The translations under genes were made by a program, and so were the position numbers. A DNA stretch of 64,000 nucleotides from Flagellimonas spongiicola. GTDB taxonomy: Bacteria; Bacteroidota; Bacteroidia; Flavobacteriales; Flavobacteriaceae. Shown piece after piece: positions 36,258 through 44,130 of this stretch. The notes under the pieces were generated by a model, which was not told the DNA's origin, did no database searches, and saw only the letters and a program-made list of their open reading frames with translations. How positions within the stretch are numbered: the first letter of the stretch is position 1; each line of letters opens with the position of its first letter. The stretch lies in contig NZ_JAMFMA010000002.1 in assembly GCF_023502425.1 (NCBI RefSeq), positions 806,001 to 870,000 of the forward strand. The letters are read 5' to 3'.

Positions 36258-37415
36258 ATGGGATGTAGCAGTTGTTCAACCGGCAAGGATGGACAACCGC
36301 GGGGTTGCAAGAACAATGGTACTTGTGGCACAGATGGTTGTAACAAGCTTACAGTCTTTGACTGGCTTTCCAATATGTCGCTACCCAACGGTCAAAAACC
36401 ATTTGACTGTGTTGAGGTCCGATTCAAGAACAGTAGAAAAGAATTCTTTAGAAACGTAGACAACGTTCCTTTGGCTATTGGGGATGTTGTGGCTACCCAA
36501 GCCAAATCAGGTCATGATGTTGGCATTGTTACTTTGGTTGGCGAATTGGTTAAGGTACAGATGAAGCGCAAAAAGGTCGCTGCAGATGACAATACACTTC
36601 CCAAAATCTACAGGAAAGCTTCTCAACGTGATATTGACATTTGGCAAAAAAGTCGTGATAAAGAAGCCGAAGTACAGAAACGTTCTCGCGAAATAGCCAT
36701 TTCGCTAAAACTTCAGATGAAACTCAGCGATGTTGAGTTTCAAGGCGATGGTTCCAAAGCCACATTTTATTACACAGCAGAAGAGCGGGTTGATTTTAGA
36801 CAGTTGATCAAGGATATGGCCAAAGCCTTTGGCATCCGAATAGAGATGCGTCAAATCGGTTACCGACAAGAGGCTCAACGTTTAGGGGGTATTGGTTCCT
36901 GCGGTCGTGAACTTTGTTGTTCCACTTGGCTAACGGATTTTAGGTCCGTTAGTACGGCATCGGCACGCTATCAGCAATTGGCATTGAATCCCCAGAAATT
37001 GGCAGGGCAATGTGGCAAACTCAAATGTTGTCTCAATTACGAACTGGATATGTACTTGGAGGCCTTAAAGGATTTTCCATCCCAAGACAGTAAACTTCAA
37101 ACAAAAAAAGGAGTGGCATTTTGCCAAAAGGCCGATATATTCAAAAAAACACTTTGGTTTTCTTACAGGGATGACCCAGCCACTTGGCATGCCTTGGACA
37201 AAGACAATGTCTTGGAAATTATTGCGCTGAATAAAAAAGGGCAAAAAATAGATAACCTTGAAGATTACGCACAAGATAATGTTAGCGAGGAAAAAATGGC
37301 CTTTGAGAATGTAGTTGGCCAAGACAGTCTAACCCGATTTGATCGTCCCAAGAAAAAGAAACGAAACAAGAAAAGAAGAAAAAATCGCCCAAAAGCATCT
37401 TCCAATGCACAATAA
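36258..37415 (+). CDS. ricT: PSP1-domain Fe-S protein RicT (YaaT family)
   Basis: A 385-residue protein. The Cys-rich N-terminus (CSSCSTGKDG, GCKNNGTCGTDGC) and the core motif EMRQIGYRQEAQRLGGIGSC followed by GRELCC and QCGKLKCCLNYE define the RicT/PSP1 family, which carries iron-sulfur clusters and in Bacillus takes part in RNA processing and phosphorelay control. A Lys/Arg-rich tail (KKKKRNKKRRKNRP) suggests nucleic acid contact. It overlaps gldH by 11 bp, an order typical of Flavobacteriia. Confidence 0.9.
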   Translation: MGCSSCSTGKDGQPRGCKNNGTCGTDGCNKLTVFDWLSNMSLPNGQKPFDCVEVRFKNSRKEFFRNVDNVPLAIGDVVATQAKSGHDVGIVTLVGELVKVQMKRKKVAADDNTLPKIYRKASQRDIDIWQKSRDKEAEVQKRSREIAISLKLQMKLSDVEFQGDGSKATFYYTAEERVDFRQLIKDMAKAFGIRIEMRQIGYRQEAQRLGGIGSCGRELCCSTWLTDFRSVSTASARYQQLALNPQKLAGQCGKLKCCLNYELDMYLEALKDFPSQDSKLQTKKGVAFCQKADIFKKTLWFSYRDDPATWHALDKDNVLEIIALNKKGQKIDNLEDYAQDNVSEEKMAFENVVGQDSLTRFDRPKKKKRNKKRRKNRPKASSNAQ

Positions 37416-37893
37416 ATTTTACCTGATCTTGGTTTTATGCATGAGTTTGATTTCATGCAACAGCGGTTTGGTCTTTTCAGAATATGAGGCGTTGTCAAAT
37501 GGGAAATGGGAAATGGATGAAACATTGCATTTTGAGTTTTTGGAACTGGATTCCATTCAACAACACAATATGTTCATCAGTGTCAGAAATGACAACACCT
37601 TTCCGTTTAGTAACCTCTTCCTGATTACCGAGTTGGAGTTTCCTGATGGGAACACGCAACGCGACACCTTGGAATATAGAATGGCGAAACCCACCGGAGA
37701 ATGGTTGGGAAAAGGTATGGGAAGTATCAAGGAAAGCAAACTTTGGTATAAGGAAAACATCGTTTTTCCAGATTCTGGCGTATATAAGTTAAGTGTTTCC
37801 CATGCCATGCGTAAAAATGGTGAAGTAGATGGATTGTTTATCCTCGATGGAATCACGGACGTAGGATTGGAAATTGAAAAAAGCACCCAATAA
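37405..37893 (+). CDS. gldH: Gliding motility lipoprotein GldH
   Basis: Start at MHNKFYLILVLCMSLISC gives a lipobox with C18, and the total is 162 residues. It matches GldH, a lipoprotein required for gliding and linked to type IX secretion in Flavobacterium. Characteristic segments are FEFLELDSIQQHNMFISVRN and YRMAKPTGEWLGKGMGSIKE. The gene overlaps ricT by 11 bp and is 3 bp from the PBP gene, as in related genomes. Confidence 0.9.
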   Translation: MHNKFYLILVLCMSLISCNSGLVFSEYEALSNGKWEMDETLHFEFLELDSIQQHNMFISVRNDNTFPFSNLFLITELEFPDGNTQRDTLEYRMAKPTGEWLGKGMGSIKESKLWYKENIVFPDSGVYKLSVSHAMRKNGEVDGLFILDGITDVGLEIEKSTQ

Positions 37894-37896
37894 ACA

Positions 37897-40227
37897 ATGG
37901 CAAAAGCTAAGCACAAGCAAAAGAGCTTCCTTCCTTTCATCAAATGGTTTTGGATTCTTTTCGGAGCTGGAGTCCTTTCAGCAATTCTTATATTCTTATT
38001 GGCATCTTGGGGATTGTTTGGACCCATGCCCGAATATGAGCATCTGGAAAATCCTGAGACCAACTTAGCCACCGAAATCATTTCTTCTGACGGGAAAACC
38101 CTTGGAAAGTTCTATTTGAATGATAATCGAACTCCTGTAGCTTTTAGCGACCTGCCAAGTAACCTAGTGGATGCACTTGTTGCCACTGAAGATGCTAGGT
38201 ATTTTAAACACGCTGGGATAGATGCACGGGGAACCATTAGGGCTTTCGCTTATTTAGGCAGAAAGGGAGGGGCTAGCACAATTTCACAACAACTGGCAAG
38301 GCAGCTCTTCATTGGAGCAAGGGAAAAGGAAGAGAAATCCAAGGCGTTGATTCAGAAGGTGATGGAATGGGTTTTGGCCATACGTTTGGAAAGACAGTAT
38401 ACTAAGGAAGAAATCATAGCGATGTACTTAAATATATATGATTTTCTAAACAATGCCGATGGTATCCGTTCCGCTTCGCGGATTTATTTTGGCAAGGAAC
38501 CTATAGACCTTCGTACTGAAGAATCAGCAGTTTTGGTTGGGATGCTAAAAAACTCCTCATATTATAACCCTATCAGGAGGCCTGAATTGGTAAAAGGACG
38601 ACGAAACGTGGTATTGGCGCAAATGGCCAAATACGAATACATCACCCAAGAAGAAAAGGACTCCCTTCAGAATCTGGAAATGGATATCAATTTCAGCCCG
38701 GAATCACACCGCGAAGGATTGGCCACCTATTTTAGGATGCATGCCCAACGTTGGTTGAACAGATGGGTGCGCGATAATCCAAAACCCGATGGCGAAAAAT
38801 ACAACATCTACCTAGACGGTTTAAAAGTATTTACGACCATAGATTCCCGTATGCAAAAGAATGCTGAAGAGGCCGTGGAGATGCACATGAAGAATCTACA
38901 GGCAGAATTCTTTCATCAGAATACGCCTAAAAGAAATCCTACTGCACCATTTGTGGATTTAACACGTGGAGCAATTGACACCATTATGCGCAGTGCCATG
39001 AGACGTTCCGTAAGATGGCGAAGTATGTCCAGGGAAGGAATAAACGAGGACTCCATCCGAAAGTCGTTCCATGTAGCAACGGAAATGACCGTTTTTGATT
39101 GGAACAGTGACTCTTTTGAAAAGGATACCATAATGACACCTTTGGATTCCATTCGTTATTACAAAACATTTTTGCGTACCGCAATGATGTCCATGGAACC
39201 ACAAACCGGTCACGTTAAAGCTTGGGTAGGAGGTGTGGATTATAAACATTTTCAGTATGATAATGTTTACCAGGGCGCCCGTCAAGCAGGGTCTACGTTT
39301 AAGCCATTTGTATATGCAGCGGCCATTGATCAATTGCGTTATTCACCGTGCGATTCACTGCCGGACAATCAATATTGCATTGAGCCCTTAAAGCATGGGA
39401 ACATGGAAGCATGGTGTCCGAAGAATTCAGACGGGAAGTACTCAGGGAAAAACCTGACACTTAAAAATGCCTTGGCCAATTCCGTAAACACCGTTACCGC
39501 ACAACTTATAGATAAAGTAGGACCAGCTTCCGTGGTGAATATCGCTAACAGCATGGGTCTTGACAGAGACATTCCCGTGGTCCCTTCTATTGCTTTGGGC
39601 ACGCATGATTTTAACGTGTATGATATGGTCGGTGCATACGGAACCTTTGCCAATCAAGGGGTGTATGTGAAACCAGTTATGATCACTAGGATTGAAGATA
39701 AAAACGGGACGGTCCTTTACGAATATGTCCCTGAAACCAAAGACGTATTAAGTAAGGATGTAGCTTACGCCATGGTAAATTTAATGGAAGGGGTAACCCA
39801 AGGGGGTTCAGGAACAAGACTACGACACACCTTTGCCAAGGAGCAATCCGTCTATAAAGACATCATTACAGGGTATCCTTATGAGTTGACAAATCCAATA
39901 GCCGGTAAAACCGGGACTACTCAAAACCAAAGCGATGGGTGGTTTATGGGAATGGTGCCCAATTTGGTTACAGGAGTTTGGGTTGGTGGTGAAGATAGAG
40001 CCGCGCATTTCCAAAGTCTACTTTATGGTCAAGGTGCTTCAATGGCCTTGCCAATTTGGGCCCTTTATATGAAGAAGAATTATGAAAACGAGGAATTGGG
40101 TGTCTCAATTGAAGCTTTTGAGGAACCCGAAGAAATGACGATAAATGTGGATTGTACCAAGATTTTGAAAGAACTTAAAGAAGAAATCGATACCGAGGAC
40201 GATCTTGATGAAGATATCGGATTTTAG
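37897..40227 (+). CDS. Class A penicillin-binding protein (PBP1A type)
   Basis: Bifunctional peptidoglycan glycosyltransferase and transpeptidase, anchored by a helix at about residues 12-38. GT51 motifs VATEDARYFKHAGID and GGASTISQQLARQLF are present. In the transpeptidase domain the nucleophile is Ser466 of STFK, with SVN and KTGTT (Lys671) in their usual order. The length of 776 residues is normal. The acidic tail (KELKEEIDTEDDLDEDIG) is typical for the phylum. The gene is followed by a strong terminator. Confidence 0.94.
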   Translation: MAKAKHKQKSFLPFIKWFWILFGAGVLSAILIFLLASWGLFGPMPEYEHLENPETNLATEIISSDGKTLGKFYLNDNRTPVAFSDLPSNLVDALVATEDARYFKHAGIDARGTIRAFAYLGRKGGASTISQQLARQLFIGAREKEEKSKALIQKVMEWVLAIRLERQYTKEEIIAMYLNIYDFLNNADGIRSASRIYFGKEPIDLRTEESAVLVGMLKNSSYYNPIRRPELVKGRRNVVLAQMAKYEYITQEEKDSLQNLEMDINFSPESHREGLATYFRMHAQRWLNRWVRDNPKPDGEKYNIYLDGLKVFTTIDSRMQKNAEEAVEMHMKNLQAEFFHQNTPKRNPTAPFVDLTRGAIDTIMRSAMRRSVRWRSMSREGINEDSIRKSFHVATEMTVFDWNSDSFEKDTIMTPLDSIRYYKTFLRTAMMSMEPQTGHVKAWVGGVDYKHFQYDNVYQGARQAGSTFKPFVYAAAIDQLRYSPCDSLPDNQYCIEPLKHGNMEAWCPKNSDGKYSGKNLTLKNALANSVNTVTAQLIDKVGPASVVNIANSMGLDRDIPVVPSIALGTHDFNVYDMVGAYGTFANQGVYVKPVMITRIEDKNGTVLYEYVPETKDVLSKDVAYAMVNLMEGVTQGGSGTRLRHTFAKEQSVYKDIITGYPYELTNPIAGKTGTTQNQSDGWFMGMVPNLVTGVWVGGEDRAAHFQSLLYGQGASMALPIWALYMKKNYENEELGVSIEAFEEPEEMTINVDCTKILKELKEEIDTEDDLDEDIGF

Positions 40228-40251
40228 TCCTATGGTAAATGAATAAATTCG

Positions 40252-40287
40252 GCCCCAAGAAGCAGCATTGTTTCTTGGGGCTTTTTT
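40252..40287 (+). terminator. Terminator after the PBP1A gene
   Basis: Stem GCCCCAAGAA/TTCTTGGGGC with a 10-nt loop and a T-rich tail. Confidence 0.88.
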
Positions 40288-40328
40288 ATTTTAGTCGTAA
40301 TTTCAAACGTTCAGAAAAACTATTGGAA

Positions 40329-41030
40329 ATGATCAAAAAAACAGTTTCAAATGTACAGGATGCCTTGGAAGGTGTAGCAGACGGAATGACTTTTATGCTT
40401 GGAGGATTTGGCCTTTGCGGTATTCCGGAAAACGCTATTGGACAGTTGGTGGAATTGGGTATCCGTGACATTACATGTATATCCAACAATGCCGGTGTAG
40501 ACGATTTTGGTCTGGGACTTTTATTGCAGAAGCATCAAATAAAAAAGATGATTTCTTCTTATGTGGGCGAAAACGATGAGTTTGAGCGACAGATGCTCAG
40601 CGGGGAACTGGAAGTTGAGTTAACGCCCCAAGGTACTTTGGCTGAAAAATGCAGAGCCGCCCAAGCCGGCTTTCCAGCCTTTTTTACACCCGCAGGTTAC
40701 GGAACCGAAGTTGCCGAAGGAAAAGAAACCCGAGAATTTGATGGTAAGATGTATGTTCTCGAACCTGCCTACAAGGCCGATTTCGCGTTTGTAAAAGCAT
40801 GGAAAGGTGATGAAGCTGGAAATTTAATATTTAAAGGAACGGCTAGAAATTTTAATCCCTGTATGTGTGGTGCGGCAAAAATCACCGTGGCTGAGGTTGA
40901 AGAATTGGTGCCCGCCGGGACTTTGGACCCCAATGAAATTCATATTCCAGGAATTTTTGTGCAACGAATTTTCCAAGGAAAGCAGTATGAAAAACGAATT
41001 GAACAGCGAACCGTTCGAATTAAATCATAA
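40329..41030 (+). CDS. scoA: 3-oxoacid CoA-transferase subunit A
   Basis: A subunit of a succinyl-CoA:3-ketoacid CoA-transferase, which moves CoA between succinate and acetoacetate. Start at [13 protein letters not shown] (ATG 40329), 233 residues. The loop [20 protein letters not shown] binds CoA, and [20 protein letters not shown] and [20 protein letters not shown] are family hallmarks. Its B-subunit gene is not directly next: a four-helix-bundle gene lies between. Both subunits have normal lengths. Confidence 0.94.
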   Translation: MIKKTVSNVQDALEGVADGMTFMLGGFGLCGIPENAIGQLVELGIRDITCISNNAGVDDFGLGLLLQKHQIKKMISSYVGENDEFERQMLSGELEVELTPQGTLAEKCRAAQAGFPAFFTPAGYGTEVAEGKETREFDGKMYVLEPAYKADFAFVKAWKGDEAGNLIFKGTARNFNPCMCGAAKITVAEVEELVPAGTLDPNEIHIPGIFVQRIFQGKQYEKRIEQRTVRIKS

Positions 41031-41053
41031 TGTGCAAATAAACTAATGTTTGA

Positions 41054-41416
41054 ATGATGGAGGTGAGGGAAAACGTAGTTGTGACTAAATCAACAGAGCT
41101 GGCTTTATTGGTAATTGAGTTTTGTGAGGAGTTGGAAGGAAATAAAAAATTCGTAGTTGCAAGACAATTACTTAAAGCGGGTACAAGTGTAGGGGCAAAT
41201 ATCAGAGAAGCACAGAATGCCGAAAGCATGGCTGATTTTGTCCATAAATTAAAAATCGCAGCCAAAGAATTGGAAGAAACCAAATACTGGCTGGAATTGT
41301 GTGAAAAGTCAAAATCCTACCCTTGCAATGAAGAATTGATAAGTACATCAAGTGAACTGAGCCTTATTTTGGGTAAAATAGTAAGTACAAGTAAAAAGAA
41401 ATTAAACAACAGCTAA
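41054..41416 (+). CDS. Four-helix-bundle protein (23S rRNA IVS-type)
   Basis: A 120-residue protein with RENVVVTKSTELALLVIEFC, QLLKAGTSVGANIREAQNAE and HKLKIAAKELEETKYWLELC, the family pattern of the bacterial four-helix-bundle (S23/IVP) proteins, known from intervening sequences in 23S rRNA genes and from chromosomal loci. Such genes often occur as solitary insertions. Here the gene lies 23 bp after scoA and 54 bp before scoB, splitting them. Function unknown; no rRNA gene is near. Confidence 0.9.
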   Translation: MMEVRENVVVTKSTELALLVIEFCEELEGNKKFVVARQLLKAGTSVGANIREAQNAESMADFVHKLKIAAKELEETKYWLELCEKSKSYPCNEELISTSSELSLILGKIVSTSKKKLNNS

Positions 41417-41470
41417 GAGTAATGTACGAATGCGTTGCTTCATTAGTAATTAATCAATTAGGAATTAAAA

Positions 41471-42124
41471 ATGTTGGATAAAAACGGAATAGCGCAAAGA
41501 ATCGCTAAAGAAGTAAAAGATGGCTATTATGTTAACCTGGGTATAGGGATACCGACTTTGGTGGCCAATTTTGTACGAGAGGATATCAGTGTTGAATTTC
41601 AATCCGAAAATGGGGTATTGGGCATGGGCCCCTTTCCATTTGAAGGTGAAGAAGATGCAGATATTATCAATGCTGGTAAGCAAACAATAACCACATTGCC
41701 CGGAGCTTCTTTTTTTGATTCTGCATTAAGTTTCAGTATGATTCGTGGTCAGCATGTTGACTTGACCATATTAGGCGCAATGGAGGTTGCGGAAAACGGT
41801 GATATTGCCAATTGGAAGATTCCGGGAAAGATGGTAAAAGGAATGGGAGGAGCTATGGATTTGGTTGCTTCCGCAGAGAATATTATTGTTGCCATGATGC
41901 ACACCAACAAAGCTGGAAAATCCAAATTACTAAAAGCCTGTACCTTACCGTTAACAGGGGTCGGTTGCGTAAAGAAAATTGTCACCAATTTGGCCGTTCT
42001 GGAAGTAACCCCAGAAGGTTTTAAATTAGTGGAACGAGCTCCTGGTGTTTCCGTAGAAGAAATTGTTAATGCCACAGAGGGTAAATTACTAGTTGATGAT
42101 AACGTGCCAGAGATGGTTTTGTAG
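41471..42124 (+). CDS. scoB: 3-oxoacid CoA-transferase subunit B
   Basis: Catalytic subunit of the CoA-transferase, 217 residues. The active glutamate is in the SENGVLGMGPFPFEG motif (SENG), and NLGIGIPTLVANFV is the N-terminal loop. Starts at MLDKNGIAQRIAKEV. Together with scoA it would allow use of acetoacetate. The gene is followed by a possible terminator and by a 314-bp stretch with only a very small ORF. Confidence 0.95.
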   Translation: MLDKNGIAQRIAKEVKDGYYVNLGIGIPTLVANFVREDISVEFQSENGVLGMGPFPFEGEEDADIINAGKQTITTLPGASFFDSALSFSMIRGQHVDLTILGAMEVAENGDIANWKIPGKMVKGMGGAMDLVASAENIIVAMMHTNKAGKSKLLKACTLPLTGVGCVKKIVTNLAVLEVTPEGFKLVERAPGVSVEEIVNATEGKLLVDDNVPEMVL

Positions 42125-42126
42125 GT

Positions 42127-42180
42127 GTTGTGGTTAAGTTTGTTCACCACAAACAGCATGATTTTCACAACATTTTTTTT
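42127..42180 (+). terminator. Possible terminator with alternative stems after scoB
   Basis: A hairpin TTGTGGT/ACCACAA (42128-42152) competes with a wider pairing GTTGTG/CACAAC (42127-42132 with 42166-42171) that is followed by eight T residues. The second form resembles a terminator. Confidence 0.4.
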
Positions 42181-42254
42181 ATTTCATAAAACTTAAGAGG
42201 TATTTTGGATTTGTAGAATATTTTTCCCAAATTAACTCCATTAAAATCAACACC

Positions 42255-42362
42255 ATGGCACCCAAATTAACCCGCTCCTCAGTTGAGGACAATGTACAAG
42301 TTTACAGAAACGATTTTTTTACTGGAATTATGTTGTTGATTAAAAAGCTTTTCATGCTTTAA
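42255..42362 (+). CDS. Small ORF, 35 residues, unknown
   Basis: A short ORF starting MAPKLTRSSVEDN and ending with a basic-hydrophobic tail (LLIKKLFML). It is the only coding candidate in the 314-bp gap 42125-42438 and is followed by its own hairpin terminator at 42389-42420, which argues that this stretch is transcribed. It may be a small membrane-active peptide or a chance ORF. The remaining gap sequence shows nothing else I recognise. Confidence 0.35.
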   Translation: MAPKLTRSSVEDNVQVYRNDFFTGIMLLIKKLFML

Positions 42363-42388
42363 ATCAATTAATTACCACCAAAAAATCG

Positions 42389-42420
42389 AAGGGCCAACAC
42401 CAAGTTAGGCTCTTTTTTTT
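42389..42420 (+). terminator. Terminator after the small ORF
   Basis: Stem formed by GGGCC/GGCTC (one G-T wobble), extended by AAC/GTT with one bulge, then eight T residues. Confidence 0.65.
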
Positions 42421-42438
42421 ATCCCTATTTTTAGGCTT

Positions 42439-42969
42439 ATGAAACCTCTAACAACGCATTTGTCAATTCAAAAATGTACAACATCCGATGCGTCTTTATT
42501 GACGCATATTTCGCGGGATACGTTTATTGCAGCATTTGAGGCACAGAATGACCCAGATGATTTTAAGAACTACATCGAAACTGCTTTTAACGAAACGCAG
42601 TTGCTAAACGAAATAAACTCGGATGGAACGTCCTTTTATTTTGTGTATGATTCAACGGAACTTGTTGGCTATTTTAAAGTAAATATTGGTAAGTCTCAAA
42701 GCGATATCAAAGATGAAAATTCCATGGAGTTGGAACGCATTTATGTATTAGGGGGTAACCAAGGGAAAGGTATTGGCGCATGGATACTAGATCAAGTTAT
42801 TGTCTTGGCCAAAAAAAATGCCCTGGATTATTTATGGTTGGGGGTATGGGAACATAACCCAAGGGCCATTAAATTTTACCTGGACAATGGATTCACAAAG
42901 TTTGGAACGCACCCTTACTTTATTGGCAAGGATAAACAAACAGATTGGTTGCTGCGCTTAGAACTTTAA
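42439..42969 (+). CDS. GNAT-family N-acetyltransferase
   Basis: A 176-residue GNAT enzyme. The acetyl-CoA pyrophosphate loop is GGNQGKGIGAWIL (Q/RxxGxG/A), and the later WLGVWEHNPRAIKFYLDNGF is the typical C-terminal strand-helix. The N-terminus (CTTSDASLLTHISRDTFIAA) also fits. Substrate unknown; it could be a small amine, peptide or antibiotic. Its end overlaps the convergent small HTH gene by 12 bp. Confidence 0.9.
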   Translation: MKPLTTHLSIQKCTTSDASLLTHISRDTFIAAFEAQNDPDDFKNYIETAFNETQLLNEINSDGTSFYFVYDSTELVGYFKVNIGKSQSDIKDENSMELERIYVLGGNQGKGIGAWILDQVIVLAKKNALDYLWLGVWEHNPRAIKFYLDNGFTKFGTHPYFIGKDKQTDWLLRLEL

Positions 42970-43278
42970 AATCCGTTCCAGAAACACAATGTCCCTATCA
43001 TTTTGCCTTTTACGAGCAAGTGAATTTTCGAAAGCAGTTTTTACCAATAGGCCAATTGCCACAGAATTGCCAGCAGTAAGGCTATTGGTTCTATAAACAA
43101 CATCCCGGATGGTAGAAAAACTAATACCAGTTTGGGTGGCAATATCAGCCATATAATCTTTGGTAATGTTTCTTCTTAGTGTTGCTGATAAATCATCGCT
43201 TATAGGTTTTCCAAACTCTGATTCATTGAAAATGTCCTTTTTGATGCCTTGTAGGTAGATAGATTTGAGATGTCCCAT
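42958..43278 (-). CDS. Small HTH-like protein, unassigned
   Basis: A 106-residue protein with a helix-turn-helix-like segment near residues 42-65 (YMADIATQTGISFSTIRDVV). It is divergent from the XRE-S24 regulator, 144 bp apart, with an inverted-repeat operator and promoter in between. No named family is recognised. The Arg/Lys content and HTH suggest nucleic-acid binding. It overlaps the end of the GNAT gene by 12 bp. Confidence 0.65.
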   Translation of the reverse strand: MGHLKSIYLQGIKKDIFNESEFGKPISDDLSATLRRNITKDYMADIATQTGISFSTIRDVVYRTNSLTAGNSVAIGLLVKTAFENSLARKRQNDRDIVFLERILKF

Positions 43279-43315
43279 CGAATAGAATTGAAGGATTAAA
43301 ATACTGAAAATGGAA

Positions 43316-43354
43316 GTAATTCGCTTTTTCTATATTTGATCGTAAGTGAATTAC
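43316..43354. repeat. Inverted repeat flanking a -7 element (candidate operator)
   Basis: Arms GTAATTCGCTT (43316-43326) and AAGTGAATTAC (43344-43354) are inverted copies with one G-T pairing, separated by 17 bp. The spacer holds TATATTTG, so a bound repressor would cover the promoter. It lies between the divergent XRE-S24 and HTH genes. Confidence 0.6.
43331..43338 (+). promoter_or_regulatory. Candidate -7 element for the XRE-S24 gene
   Basis: TATATTTG is an exact TANNTTTG match placed between two inverted-repeat arms. The ATG at 43423 would have a leader of about 75 nt. No clear TTG lies about 19 nt upstream. Confidence 0.45.
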
Positions 43355-43422
43355 AAAGGTGAGGATGATGACTACGCAGCAATGACTTGTAGCGTAAAAA
43401 TATTACACAAGATAATGATTTT

Positions 43423-44130
43423 ATGCGCATAATAAAAGAGTTAAGGAAAAAAATAGGGATAAATCAAACGGAATTTGCCAATAAAATAGGAGTAAGCCTA
43501 AGAACAATACAACTTTACGAGCGCAAGGAGGCAAACATTCCCATGAAGAACTTAAAGAAGATTGCCGAGTTTTTTGATATGACCATTCCGGAACTTTACA
43601 TCCATGAGTTCCATGATCCCAAAGACAATTACGGCAAGAAGAAACCCTTCACAAAACACGGAAGCGTCTTCTACCCTTTGGATAGGGGCAAGATTTTGGC
43701 AATGACTTCCTTGGTTTTGATGGAGGACCACCAAGAGTATATTCATCGTGTAAAGGCAGGTGTGCCATCGCAAAATGCTTTTCAAACCGGCTTTGTGTTG
43801 GATGCCATGGGGGAAGAACTGCATATGGCTTTTGAGATTTCTGGAGATTCCATGTTTGATGGAAGCATTGATTCTGTTCCAAATAAATCTATTGTGCTAG
43901 GCGTTGAGTTGGATAAAAAGGAGTTTTGGAACGAAGATTATGAACTTTTGGACAAGCCCTATATTCTAGTTTGTAAAGACCGTGTTATCTGCAAACAGAT
44001 ACGGGGATACCATCCGGAACAAGAAACCTTTAAATGTGGGAACCTGAATACATCCCCAGAATATCAGGATTTTGACCTCCCATTTTCGGATGTTTTGCAG
44101 CTATTCAGTATTGTGAAAAAGCAATTGTAG
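43423..44130 (+). CDS. XRE-family regulator with S24 (LexA/CI-like) domain
   Basis: A 235-residue repressor-like protein. The N-terminal HTH (about residues 8-60, GINQTEFANKIGVSLRTIQL) is XRE type. The C-terminal S24 domain carries the serine in EISGDSM (S143), and the lysine candidate is K191 in VICKQI. No Ala-Gly cleavage site was recognised between the two, so it may be a ligand- or dimer-controlled form. Not linked to a phage. The nearby inverted repeat suggests autoregulation. Confidence 0.88.
   Translation: MRIIKELRKKIGINQTEFANKIGVSLRTIQLYERKEANIPMKNLKKIAEFFDMTIPELYIHEFHDPKDNYGKKKPFTKHGSVFYPLDRGKILAMTSLVLMEDHQEYIHRVKAGVPSQNAFQTGFVLDAMGEELHMAFEISGDSMFDGSIDSVPNKSIVLGVELDKKEFWNEDYELLDKPYILVCKDRVICKQIRGYHPEQETFKCGNLNTSPEYQDFDLPFSDVLQLFSIVKKQL

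Noticed and set aside
40239..40328. Extended N-terminus for scoA from ATG 40239
   Set aside because: The extra 30 codons run across the PBP1A terminator hairpin and do not resemble the family. The true start is ATG 40329.
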